A stretch of 44,829 bases of DNA from Kiritimatiellia bacterium (GTDB lineage Bacteria > Verrucomicrobiota > Kiritimatiellia > RFP12 > UBA1067). Under the pieces are notes generated by a model. The model was given only the letters and a program-made list of their open reading frames with translations. It ran no database searches and was not told the DNA's origin. This document shows positions 16,401 to 24,267 of this stretch, piece by piece. Each line of letters starts with the position of its first letter. Position 1 is the first letter of the stretch. The stretch covers positions 1 through 44,829 of the forward strand of contig JAFXTB010000144.1 of the NCBI GenBank assembly GCA_017525225.1. Direction: 5' to 3'. The position numbers were made by a program, and so were the translations under genes.

Positions 16401-17327
16401 GGCAACCGCGATACGGTGGATGCGCCGCTGTGGTTCATCGTGGCCGTGCGGGACCTGTGCGCGGAGCTGGGTCGGAAGAGGTTCCTTTCCACGGATTGCG
16501 GCAAGGGCCGGACGCTGGCCGACGTGGTGGAGTCCATCGCATCGAACTACATGGAGGGTACCCCGAACGGCATACATGTCGACCAGGCCTCCGGACTCGT
16601 GTGGTCGCCATCGCATTTCACCTGGATGGACACGAACTATCCGGCGTGCACGCCGCGCATCGGCTATCCCGTGGAGATACAGGCGCTCTGGATTGCGGCT
16701 CTCCGCTTCCTCGGCGGCCGGTGGGCGGCGCTTGCCGACAAGGCCGCAACCTCGCTGACGCGGCTCTTCGCCAACGGCAACGGCCTGGCGGACTGCCTCG
16801 ACGCACCCGGCGGTGAACCGGCGGCGGAGGCCCGCCGCGACGATGCCGTGCGCCCAAACCAGCTTTTCGCGCTTTCGCTCGGCGCCGTCTCGGACGCGGC
16901 CCTTGCGCGCAGGATCCTGCGTGCCGCGTCGCGGCTCGTCGTGCCGGGCGGAGTGCGTTCGCTCGATGCGGCGTCGCCTGGCTACAGGGGCGTTTATGCC
17001 GGCGACGAGGACACATCGCGCAAGCCGGCCTACCACAACGGCACGGTGTGGGCGTGGCCGTTCCCGATGTACGCGGAGGCCGCCGCGGAGGCGGGCATGC
17101 TCACGCGGGCCCAGGCGCTCTCGCTCCTGGCCTCCAGCGTGGAGAACATCAACGCCGGATGCGTGTGCCACATCTCGGAGATAGCGGATGGCGACACCCC
17201 GCACGCGCAGAAGGGATGCCGGGCGCAGGCATGGAGCGTGTCGGAGACCCTGCGCGCGTGGCTGGCGCTGTCCGGTGCACGAAAGTCCAGAAAGCATTGC
17301 AAAAAACAGAAAGGAAAGGAAGGGTAA
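13443..17327 (+). CDS. Bifunctional glycogen debranching enzyme, GH13 fused to GH133
   Basis: 1294 aa. An N-terminal beta-sandwich-like part (1-120) precedes a GH13 amylase barrel. In the barrel FIDLPANHTGW is conserved region I, FRCDAGY holds the nucleophile (about Asp295), MLEGLGG the acid/base (about Glu324) and ETHDND the third acidic residue (about Asp383). After an intermediate region (530-900) comes a GH133 amylo-alpha-1,6-glucosidase domain starting near GYPWFLDWGRDTFIF (about 932), with NIIHGGRAGNRDTVDAPLWF. This pairs 4-alpha-glucanotransferase and alpha-1,6-glucosidase in one chain, as in eukaryotic AGL/Gdb1. Most bacteria use GlgX or a lone GH133 protein. No signal peptide is present, so glycogen breakdown in the cytoplasm is inferred. 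Confidence 0.88.
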   Translation: MDMRQIPHCEDFLLRWKGDVLSVTLSLDAPRRGRAALRTNLGGASIRRREIIEETEQGVTPLARAWRDVPMRETSPGEFRCDVSLDEVGVFSGKACFFPEGSDVPEWPAGSNFHVKVEPAHAREGNSIYTVFVRQFGSFREVVRRLDHIMGRMGFRIVQTLPPFPVPATYAVMGEYGCPFAATDFFSVDPAMAEFDRATTPLDQFRELIDAVHARGGRLFIDLPANHTGWGSVLQTHHPEWFRRNGDGSFASPGAWGVVWEDLVELDYSHAGLRAYMADVFLFWCRQGVDGFRCDAGYMIPEGTWTYIVARVREEFPDTIFMLEGLGGKIEVTNALLTRAGLDWAYSEIFQTYDRGQFEWYLPDAIARAERCGTLVHFAETHDNDRLAKGGETYARLRVALAALLSHQGAWGMANGVEWFATEKIDVHGRNDLSWGNPSNMVDFIGHLNAILREHPDFTGAPHIEMIQRGEGNFLAARRGGTLVLANLDCKNGVTAHWDTSRYGGGAAHDVLEGGEVDLCGEYHLAPGEVRCFSRTMPPAASTPPSPPERADAIVWHWPEDARRTVCVPDGMRLDFESPCAYRARLFDGSRTWPELPPYEGDGTRAREVKLEFTAFSPEGTVRTVSPVLVLPPARQARVKLFHSGADIRRDPALETILSNGAGASARVKLAWGEVRSQYDALFAANPNPDVPNDRLTLWTRCRAWLLHEGYSRELSKDCLSGFRADPSGRCATWFFRVPCGMGREAAFTFQLSLAEGCNAATLRMSRTVAGAREAGVPVRLVLRPDIEWRSFHATTKAQGPVEGAFGAPGALRSSEKGFTFSPYSDPRPLRFRVDGGEFHEEPQWSYMVDHSEEAERGQDPCGDLYSPGWVACDFSAPGAEAALAAAYGEFPSAEVMPSWPKAEAATAPIEDALRRAMTLYMVRRDDVKTVIAGYPWFLDWGRDTFIFLRGAIAAGFLREARDIVVAFARFEERGTLPNIIHGGRAGNRDTVDAPLWFIVAVRDLCAELGRKRFLSTDCGKGRTLADVVESIASNYMEGTPNGIHVDQASGLVWSPSHFTWMDTNYPACTPRIGYPVEIQALWIAALRFLGGRWAALADKAATSLTRLFANGNGLADCLDAPGGEPAAEARRDDAVRPNQLFALSLGAVSDAALARRILRAASRLVVPGGVRSLDAASPGYRGVYAGDEDTSRKPAYHNGTVWAWPFPMYAEAAAEAGMLTRAQALSLLASSVENINAGCVCHISEIADGDTPHAQKGCRAQAWSVSETLRAWLALSGARKSRKHCKKQKGKEG

Positions 17328-18764
17328 ATGAACCAGAACAGACGAGAGTTCCTGAAGGGTACGGCCTGGATGGGCGTGGCGGCGATGGCCGCAGGGCACA
17401 TAAGGAGGGCGCATGCGCAATCCGCGACGATCGGCGCGCCTATGCATGGTTTCGCCGTCCCGCCCATGAAGGAGGTGAGGGTCGGCTTCATCGGAATCGG
17501 CAGCAGGGGCACGCCTGCCGTACACCGCATCGCCCAGATACCGGGCTGCGTGGTGACGGGTCTCGCGGACATCAATCCGAAAAGGCTGGACGAGAACAAG
17601 GCGTGGCTCAGGGAGCATGGCTACCCCGAGCCGAAGGAGTGGGGCCGCAACGGCAGCGAGGACGCATGGAAGGGGCTTTGCGACTCCGACTACTGCGACG
17701 TGGTGTACTCCGCCACGCCGAGGCCGCTGCACGCCCCGATAAACGTATATGCCATGGACCATGGCAAGCACGTGCTGCAGGAAGTGCCCGGCGCGTTCTC
17801 GCTCGACGAATGCTGGCAGACGGTGGATGCGGCCGAGCGCAACCGCCGCCACTGCATGATGCTCGAGAACTGCACGTACGGCGAGGAGGAGATGCTGGCG
17901 TTCAACCTCGTGAAGAAGGGCAAGCTCGGCGAGCTGGTGCAGGCGGAGGTAGGATACCAGCACGACCAGCGCTCGCTGCAGTACAAGCCCGCCGACAACA
18001 GGTTCTGGCGCATCGACCGCCACCTCCACCACCACGGGAACTACTACCCGACGCACGGACTCGTGCCTGCGGGACGCTGCCTCGACATCAACCGCGGCGA
18101 CCGCTTCGAGTACCTTGTGTCGATGGAGACGAAGAGCGCCTCGTTCGAGGCGTACGGGCAGGCCAACTTCCCCGTCGGAGACTGGCGCCACAGCGCGAAG
18201 ATGGTAAAGGGCGACATCAACATGTCGCTCATACACACGGCACTCGGCAAGACGCTTTCGCTCATACACAACGTGTGCACCCCGCGTCCGTACGACCGCG
18301 GCAACCTCTTCATGGGCACGAAGGGCATCTACCGCAGCTATCCGTCGCTGATGTTCGCGTGGGAGGACAAGGTGGGCGACGGCAAGGCGCACCGCTACTT
18401 CGACAAGAAGACCACCGATGAGATGCGAGAGGAGTTCAAGCACCCGTTCTGGAAGGTCGCCGGCGAGATCGCGCGCAAGGTCGGCGGACATGGCGGCATA
18501 GATTTCATCATGGATCTGCGATGGGCGTACTGCCTGCAGAACGGCCTGCCGCTCGATACGGACGTGTACGATCTCGCGACGTACAGCTCGATAGTCGAGC
18601 TGTCCGAGAAGTCGGTCCTCGCCAGGTCGCAGCCGATAGAGTTCCCCGACTACACGCGCGGCGGCTGGAAGACGGCAAGGCCGTTCACCGTGGACGAGAT
18701 CGACATGGGCAGGTTCGACTTCAGCAGGGGTGTAACGACCGACGCCTCCGCGCAGAAGATCTGA
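17328..18764 (+). CDS. Tat-exported Gfo/Idh/MocA oxidoreductase, GH109 (alpha-N-acetylgalactosaminidase)-like
   Basis: 478 aa starting directly after the debranching gene's stop; AGGAAAGGAAGG lies upstream. It has a Tat signal (RREFLKGTAWMG, ending AHAQSA), then a Rossmann NAD site GFIGIGSRG near residue 55. The segment HHHGNYYPTHGLVPAG (about 233-248), followed by DINRGDRFEYLVSMET, closely resembles the signature of GH109 glycosidases. These use tightly bound NAD to remove alpha-GalNAc and related sugars by an oxidation-elimination mechanism. The exact sugar is uncertain. It could also be a non-glycosidic member of the oxidoreductase family. Confidence 0.8.
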   Translation: MNQNRREFLKGTAWMGVAAMAAGHIRRAHAQSATIGAPMHGFAVPPMKEVRVGFIGIGSRGTPAVHRIAQIPGCVVTGLADINPKRLDENKAWLREHGYPEPKEWGRNGSEDAWKGLCDSDYCDVVYSATPRPLHAPINVYAMDHGKHVLQEVPGAFSLDECWQTVDAAERNRRHCMMLENCTYGEEEMLAFNLVKKGKLGELVQAEVGYQHDQRSLQYKPADNRFWRIDRHLHHHGNYYPTHGLVPAGRCLDINRGDRFEYLVSMETKSASFEAYGQANFPVGDWRHSAKMVKGDINMSLIHTALGKTLSLIHNVCTPRPYDRGNLFMGTKGIYRSYPSLMFAWEDKVGDGKAHRYFDKKTTDEMREEFKHPFWKVAGEIARKVGGHGGIDFIMDLRWAYCLQNGLPLDTDVYDLATYSSIVELSEKSVLARSQPIEFPDYTRGGWKTARPFTVDEIDMGRFDFSRGVTTDASAQKI

Positions 18765-18767
18765 GCG

Positions 18768-19067
18768 ATGTACCTGGCGGAGACGAGTGAAGGCGTGGTC
18801 ATCGGCGTGCGGGCGCAGCCGCGCTGCTCACGCGCAGGGATCGCCGGGCTCTTCGGCGAGGACGCCGTGAAGGTGCGGCTCCGCTCGGCGCCGGTGGACG
18901 GCAAGGCCAACAAGGAGCTTGTGGAGACGCTGGCCGAGGCGTTCGGCATCCCGAAGTCGGCAGTCTCGTTCAAGGGCGGCGAGACGTCCAGGACGAAGCA
19001 TCTGCTGTTGCGGGGCGTCTCGTCGGCGACCGTCCGCGAAGTGGTCGCCGCCAGCATGGGAGCATGA
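18768..19067 (+). CDS. DUF167 (YggU) family protein
   Basis: 99 aa. It has the typical DUF167 pattern VRAQPRCSRAGIAG, VKVRLRSAPVDGKANKELVE and VSFKGGETSRTKHLLL. Full length for this small cytoplasmic family, whose biochemical role is unknown. The gene starts 3 bp after the preceding stop and is followed after 19 bp by the rRNA methyltransferase, so it is probably in the same transcript. Confidence 0.9.
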   Translation: MYLAETSEGVVIGVRAQPRCSRAGIAGLFGEDAVKVRLRSAPVDGKANKELVETLAEAFGIPKSAVSFKGGETSRTKHLLLRGVSSATVREVVAASMGA

Positions 19068-19086
19068 ACATTGTAGGAAGTCCCAG

Positions 19087-20301
19087 ATGGAAACCAAGTA
19101 CGCAAAGCATGTGGCGTTGAATCCCCGGCGCGACCACGCCACGCGCCATAGGCACCCCTGGATATTCTCGGGTGCGATACGCGCCGTCGAAGGCGACCCC
19201 GCTCCCGGTGAGACGGTGGCTGTTCTGGACGCGAAAGGCGAGTGCATCGGCTGGGGCAGCTATTCGCCGGCCAGCCAGATACGGGTGCGCATGCTGTCGT
19301 TCGACGCCGGGCTCGTGGCCGACGCGGAGCTGGTGGCTGGGCGCGTTGCCGCCGCCATCGGCCGTCGCGCGGACTTCTGGGTGAACGGCTACACCAGCGC
19401 ATTCCGGCTCGTGCATGGGGAGTCGGACGGCCTGCCGGGTGTGATTGCCGACTGGTACGACGGCTGGGTGGTGGTGCAGCTCGCCTCTGCGGGCGCCGTC
19501 TACTGGCAGGATGCGATCGTCAAGGCGCTGGAGACGTTCACGCCGGGCTGCCGCGGGGTGTACAACCGCAGCGACGTTGACTGCCGTGTGCGCGAGGGCC
19601 TGCCGGCCGAGGGGGCCACGGGGCTGCTGGCCGGTGAGGAGCCGCCGGAGCTGATCGAGGTGCGCGAGGGCGGCATACGGTATCTCGTTGACGTGCGGCA
19701 CGGGCACAAGACGGGCTTCTACCTCGACCAGCGCGACGCGCGCGCAGTGGTGGGCTCGCTCGCCAACGGCGCCGACATGCTCAACTGCTTCGCCTACACG
19801 GGCGGGTTCGGGCTGGCGGCGCGCGCGGCGGGGGCGATGTCCGTGACCCAGCTCGACATCTCACCGGCGGCGCTCGAGCTCGCCAAGCGCAACGCCGAGC
19901 TGGACCATCTCTGCGGCACGCGGTTCGACTATGTCGAGGCGGACGTGTTCAAGCAGCTGCGCCTCTACCGCGACCAGGGGCGGCAGTTCGACCTGATAGT
20001 GCTGGATCCGCCGAAGTTCGCGGATTCAAAGGGGCAGCTGATGCGCGCGGCGCGCGGCTACAAGGACATCAACCTCCTTGCCATGAAGCTCCTGCGCCCG
20101 AACGGCATTCTCGCCACGTTCTCCTGCTCCGGCGCGGTGTCGTCCGCGTTCTTCGAGACCATCTGCCGCGAAGCCGCCTTCGACGCCCGCCGCGGCTTCC
20201 AGATCGTGGCGCGGACTCGCCAGGCGGCCGACCATCCGGTGGACATCGCCTTCCCGGAAGGTGAATATCTCAAGGGGCTGGTACTCCGGTCGACCGACTA
20301 G
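19087..20301 (+). CDS. RlmI-like class I SAM-dependent 23S rRNA cytosine-5 methyltransferase
   Basis: 404 aa from the ATG at 19087, with GGAAG 6 nt upstream; the frame is open further 5' but that part overlaps the DUF167 gene. An N-terminal PUA-like domain (RHPWIFSGAIRAVEG, about 20-35) is followed by the linking domain and the Rossmann methyltransferase domain with MLNCFAYTGGFGL. The motif VLDPPKFADSK is present, and TFSCSG carries the catalytic cysteine expected for 5-methylcytosine transfer. Length and domain order match RlmI/COG1092. The exact target base is inferred from E. coli RlmI. Confidence 0.88.
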   Translation: METKYAKHVALNPRRDHATRHRHPWIFSGAIRAVEGDPAPGETVAVLDAKGECIGWGSYSPASQIRVRMLSFDAGLVADAELVAGRVAAAIGRRADFWVNGYTSAFRLVHGESDGLPGVIADWYDGWVVVQLASAGAVYWQDAIVKALETFTPGCRGVYNRSDVDCRVREGLPAEGATGLLAGEEPPELIEVREGGIRYLVDVRHGHKTGFYLDQRDARAVVGSLANGADMLNCFAYTGGFGLAARAAGAMSVTQLDISPAALELAKRNAELDHLCGTRFDYVEADVFKQLRLYRDQGRQFDLIVLDPPKFADSKGQLMRAARGYKDINLLAMKLLRPNGILATFSCSGAVSSAFFETICREAAFDARRGFQIVARTRQAADHPVDIAFPEGEYLKGLVLRSTD

Positions 20302-20310
20302 CGAAACGCT

Positions 20311-20339
20311 TTGCCTGAAAGGATGTTTTTTGCTATAAT
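20311..20339 (+). promoter_or_regulatory. Promoter of the MurU-AmgK gene, probably leaderless
   Basis: TTGCCT (20311-20316), a 17-bp spacer and a perfect TATAAT (20334-20339). The ATG follows 7 nt after the -10 box at 20347, so the mRNA is predicted to begin at or one base before the start codon. Confidence 0.75.
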
Positions 20340-20346
20340 TGCGGTG

Positions 20347-22080
20347 ATGCCACAAACCGACATGACAAAGCTTCCTAGGAAGGCCGTGGTGCTGGCCGCG
20401 GGTCTGGGTTCGCGCCTCAGGCCTCTGACCGACTCCACGCCCAAGCCGCTGCTGCCCGTGTGGGGCGAGCCGATGATCGAGCGCATCCTGCGGATGCTCG
20501 AGTCGTGGGGCGTGGAGGAGATAGCCGTCAACGCGCACCACCTGGCGTACAAGGTGAAGGCCTACTGTGCCGCGCGCAAGGGGAAGGCGAAGATCATCGT
20601 CAGCGAGGAACCCGAGATACTTGGCACCGGCGGCGCGCTGAATCCGCTGCGCGGCTTTCTCGGCGACGCCCCGTTCTGGCTGCTGGGCGCGGACATGGTG
20701 ATCGAGGATCTCGACCCGGCGCCCATCGCTGAGGCGTTCGAGCGCAGCGGACGCTTCGCTGCGTGCTGGCTTCGCGAGGAAGGTCCGCGCACGGTCGAGG
20801 CGGACCCCGAAGGCCGCGTCTGCAACTGGAGGAGCGACGACGCGGGCGCACCCGGAACGTACACCTACTGCAGCTGCGCGCTTCTGGGACCGGACGTGCT
20901 GCGTTACGTCAAGCCTGAAGGCTTCTCCACCATCATCGAGGCGTACGAGAAGGCGATGATGGATTCCCGCTTCGTGGTCGGCGCGGTGGTCAACGAGGCG
21001 TTCTGGTGGGACGCCGGCACGCCCGAGCGCTTCCGTGCAGTGAACGATGGGCCGCAGCCGGCCGCGCTCTACGGCGATCCGAGGCTGGATGCGCTCGTGG
21101 CGGCGTTGGGCTGGGACGATGTCGGCGCGGAATTCCTCGGGGCGCGCGGGTCAGATCGGGCCTTCTGGCGTATTGACCGTACCGACGGAACCACTGCCAT
21201 CGCCGTGGAATACGATGACGGCAAGCGTCCCGAGAACGCGCGCTACGCCTCACACGCGGCGCTTCTGGACGATGCCGGGGTGCCTGTGCCGAAGGTGCTG
21301 GCCGACCTGCCGGACCGCCGCATGCTTGCGTTGGAGGAGCTTGCGGCCGGTTCTCTCGAGGAGAAGGTCGCCAAGAAGAAGGGGGCGGAGCTGGTGAAGC
21401 TCTACACGCCGGTGGTGAAGGCGCTCAAAGGCATGCACGGCAAGGGCACGGCGCTCGCGCTGGAGCGCAATGCCGTGCTGGAGCAGGCGTTCGGTCCGGA
21501 GCTCTACGCCTGGGAGCGCGACCTCTTCGAGACATACTGCCTCAAGGCGCGCTACGGCCTGGACTGCATGCCGGCGGCGGTACGCGCCGAGCTGGAGGGC
21601 GTGGCTGCGGAGTTCCGCCGTATGCCGGCCGTGTTGGTGCATCGCGATTTCCAGAGTTCGAACGTGCTGTACCGCGCCGATGGAACGTTCGCCTTCATAG
21701 ATTTCCAGGGCATGCGCCTCGGACCGGCCGTGTACGACCTGGCCTCGCTCCTGTACGATCCGTATTCCGTGAACATCGGCGAGGCGGAGCGCGCGGAGCT
21801 GCTCTCTGCGTATGGCGGCGTATCGCAGCGCGAGCTGGCGCTGGGCGCAGTACAGCGGCTCGTGCAGACGCTTGGGGCGTTCGGCAGGCTGGAGTCCGTG
21901 GGTCAGCCGCAGTTCTCCAGGCATGTGCCGCGCGCTCTCGGAAATCTGCTCTCCGCCGCCGACTCTGCCGATCTCGACGCCCTTGGCGCGCTCGCGGAGG
22001 ATCTTATCGCCAAGGAGGAGGTCCGCCTGCACGGATGGGGATTCCACCACCACCACGATGACGACGAAGAGGAGCCGTGA
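20347..22080 (+). CDS. Fused MurNAc-1-phosphate uridylyltransferase and MurNAc/GlcNAc kinase (MurU-AmgK)
   Basis: 577 aa. Residues about 12-240 form a sugar-nucleotidyltransferase with the signature VLAAGLGSRLRPLTDSTPKP and a GADMVIED metal site. Residues about 255-555 form an aminoglycoside-phosphotransferase-type kinase with catalytic loop HRDFQSSN (D435, N440) followed by IDFQGMRLGPAVYDLASLL, as in AmgK. Separate AmgK and MurU proteins make UDP-MurNAc from recycled MurNAc and bypass de novo MurA/MurB. Here both steps sit in one chain. The start at 20347 is chosen from the promoter; earlier codons lie in the promoter. The C-terminus ends in an unusual His- and Asp/Glu-rich tail. It overlaps the next gene by 4 nt (GTGA). 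Confidence 0.82.
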   Translation: MPQTDMTKLPRKAVVLAAGLGSRLRPLTDSTPKPLLPVWGEPMIERILRMLESWGVEEIAVNAHHLAYKVKAYCAARKGKAKIIVSEEPEILGTGGALNPLRGFLGDAPFWLLGADMVIEDLDPAPIAEAFERSGRFAACWLREEGPRTVEADPEGRVCNWRSDDAGAPGTYTYCSCALLGPDVLRYVKPEGFSTIIEAYEKAMMDSRFVVGAVVNEAFWWDAGTPERFRAVNDGPQPAALYGDPRLDALVAALGWDDVGAEFLGARGSDRAFWRIDRTDGTTAIAVEYDDGKRPENARYASHAALLDDAGVPVPKVLADLPDRRMLALEELAAGSLEEKVAKKKGAELVKLYTPVVKALKGMHGKGTALALERNAVLEQAFGPELYAWERDLFETYCLKARYGLDCMPAAVRAELEGVAAEFRRMPAVLVHRDFQSSNVLYRADGTFAFIDFQGMRLGPAVYDLASLLYDPYSVNIGEAERAELLSAYGGVSQRELALGAVQRLVQTLGAFGRLESVGQPQFSRHVPRALGNLLSAADSADLDALGALAEDLIAKEEVRLHGWGFHHHHDDDEEEP

Positions 22081-24254
22081 AGGATTCGTTCAAGAACATC
22101 CTGGCGCGATTCAAGCGCGAATGGCGGCGGCGGCCCACGAGCGTGGTGACGCGCGCGATGGGCCGCGACAGGGTGTTTCGCGCATACGATCTCGGCGAAG
22201 ACACGTTCGTGTTCGAGCGCGGCGTGTGGAAGGGGCTTGACGAGCACGCCTCCGTGCTGATGGCCGACAAGTCCGTTCTAAGGCGTGGCACGAGCGGGCA
22301 TGTGATCACCGTGACCACCGGCAACCATTCCGTGGCGGCGCTGCCGCTTCTGGGAGGGCTCTTCTGGGATCTTGCCAAGGTGCCGCAGAACCGGCGCGGC
22401 GAGGTGATGATGCATTCTGTGCTGTGCGCCAACGTCGTTGCCGGCAAGCTGGAGATATCGCAGCGCGACGTGCCGTGCCGGACGCTCACCGAGATGGACG
22501 GATGGCTCACCGGGAAGCTGGGCTTCCCGCTCGGAAGCGTAGTGATGCTCGAGCGCAACGACGTAACGCTGGACCACTACCGTTCGCTCGGGCAGGAGTG
22601 GCGCGTAAAGCCGCTGGCCTGGACCGAGAGCGAGATGAAGGTGGCGCTCGCCGCCAGCCGCAAGCGCATCTCCACTGCGCTTCGGTACTACCATGCCGTC
22701 AAGGGCGTACATTTCCTCACATATCCGGATTTCCATGCGTTCGCCGCCCTCGCCGAGACGGACTGGACGGCATTCCGCGGACAGTTGCGCGAGCTGGTGA
22801 GCGTGTTCGAGGGCCACGAGGCCTCGTTCACGCGCATGCTCAAGTACCACGGCCACCACGAGATAGAGTTCTTCGGCCTGAGCCGCGGCGTGGCGCTCGA
22901 GCGCATCGTGCCGAAGCTGGAGCTGCTGATGGAGGGGATAGTCCTTTCGCGCATCCCGCAGATGGTCGCAGTGCGCCGGATACAGGAGATCGATGCGCTC
23001 TACAGGTCGCTGCTGACGCGTCCGGACCTCGCGGATGAGCGTTCGCCGACGTTCATCTCCACCCTCTACATGTACCTCACGGGCGAGATATATTCCGTGA
23101 TGGGCGAGGGGAGCGCGCCGGCGTTCGACGACCGGAGGACGGCGCTGCCCGGGGCCACGTTCGTAGACGGACGTCCGGTGTTCCATCCGGGGGTGGACGC
23201 CCGCAGCGAGGTGCTGCTGTCCAACATCCGCGCGCTGGTGAGCAAGGACGAGCACGTGGAGTACGCCAACGTGTACGAGCTTCGCAACGACACGCCGGAG
23301 GATTCGTCCGACCGCGTCCGCTCGCCCCTCGGTGAAGGGCCCACGCGCGAGATCGTGTACAAGACGAACCGCTGCCCGCTCGTGCGCTCGCTGGTCGAGA
23401 AGAGGCTCTCGCGCACCGGGCGCGGCTACGGCAGCTACGTGATCTCGCGCATAGAGGTATTCAAGTCGCTGGGCGTGGAACTCGCCGAATACAGGCTGCT
23501 CCGCCGCCGCGCGCACGAGCGCAAGCGCGTGCTGGACTACTTCATACGCACCCGCTGCGAGGGCGAGCCGCTGAACGACATCCCCGCCAGCCACTTCCAG
23601 CTTGCCGGCGAGTTCGGCGGCAGCGAGGCCGGCGAGGATCCGCAGGTCGTCACGGCCCTCGCGACGCTCATGGGCGACGCCGCCGCCCAGAACCTGGTGA
23701 TGAAGAAGTACGACCAGACATCCAAGAGCTGCCTCTACGACGTGGGCAAGGAGATATACCGCTTCGCCTTCGACATAAAGGCGGGCCGTACGCTTCCAAG
23801 CACGGTGTCGTGTTGCTCGGTGCGCGGATCGTTCGGCTGGCCGGACCTGTCGTTCACCGACGCGAACCTCGCCGCCGTCGCCACGTTCTACATGTCCGCC
23901 TACGCCGCCGCGCTCAAGCGCTTCGCCGCCGCGCACCCGGTGGTTCCCGAGGCCGAGCTCGCGACAAGCTTCTTTGACGGGTTCGACTTCCGCAGCCGCG
24001 CCATAGAATGGCAGTTCACGATCCGCCGCGACCAGTTCGAGAGCTTTGACCCGCATCTGCCTTCGCGCTACGGCTTCCTTCCGAAGTGGCGGTTCGTGCT
24101 GTGGTCGCTCGAGCGCCAGGTGCGCCGTATGGACGACTTCAAGGCTGCGTTCTTCGACAATTTCGGCGAGCGTCGCAAGCGCGCCTTCACGCCGGTCTCG
24201 ATCGACACGCGGGTGTTCGACGAGCCGGACTGGGACATCGAGCTGGACTTCTGA
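22077..24254 (+). CDS. Large protein of unknown function with kinase-like residues
   Basis: 725 aa from a GTG overlapping the MurU-AmgK stop (GTGA), with GAGGAG just upstream. No family is recognised. The first 400 residues are mixed alpha/beta with helical stretches (ISTALRYYHAVKGVHF). The C-terminal half has residues spaced as in APH/Kdo-kinase-type folds: K429 in IVYKTN, D534 and N539 in GDAAAQN (D+5 = N, as in HGDxxxxN loops), and D555 in LYDVGKEIY, 16 residues later. The kinase reading is an inference from spacing alone. No signal peptide or membrane segment is visible. It lies between cell-wall recycling, LpxK and MurJ genes, which suggests an envelope-related job. Confidence 0.7.
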   Translation: MKDSFKNILARFKREWRRRPTSVVTRAMGRDRVFRAYDLGEDTFVFERGVWKGLDEHASVLMADKSVLRRGTSGHVITVTTGNHSVAALPLLGGLFWDLAKVPQNRRGEVMMHSVLCANVVAGKLEISQRDVPCRTLTEMDGWLTGKLGFPLGSVVMLERNDVTLDHYRSLGQEWRVKPLAWTESEMKVALAASRKRISTALRYYHAVKGVHFLTYPDFHAFAALAETDWTAFRGQLRELVSVFEGHEASFTRMLKYHGHHEIEFFGLSRGVALERIVPKLELLMEGIVLSRIPQMVAVRRIQEIDALYRSLLTRPDLADERSPTFISTLYMYLTGEIYSVMGEGSAPAFDDRRTALPGATFVDGRPVFHPGVDARSEVLLSNIRALVSKDEHVEYANVYELRNDTPEDSSDRVRSPLGEGPTREIVYKTNRCPLVRSLVEKRLSRTGRGYGSYVISRIEVFKSLGVELAEYRLLRRRAHERKRVLDYFIRTRCEGEPLNDIPASHFQLAGEFGGSEAGEDPQVVTALATLMGDAAAQNLVMKKYDQTSKSCLYDVGKEIYRFAFDIKAGRTLPSTVSCCSVRGSFGWPDLSFTDANLAAVATFYMSAYAAALKRFAAAHPVVPEAELATSFFDGFDFRSRAIEWQFTIRRDQFESFDPHLPSRYGFLPKWRFVLWSLERQVRRMDDFKAAFFDNFGERRKRAFTPVSIDTRVFDEPDWDIELDF

Positions 24255-24267
24255 CGGGGCTGCACGC

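Noticed and set aside
16257-18491. 744-codon minus-strand frame opposite the debranching and GH109-like genes
   Set aside because: It is long only because of high GC and codon bias of the real plus-strand genes; its translation is His/Arg/Val-rich without motifs.
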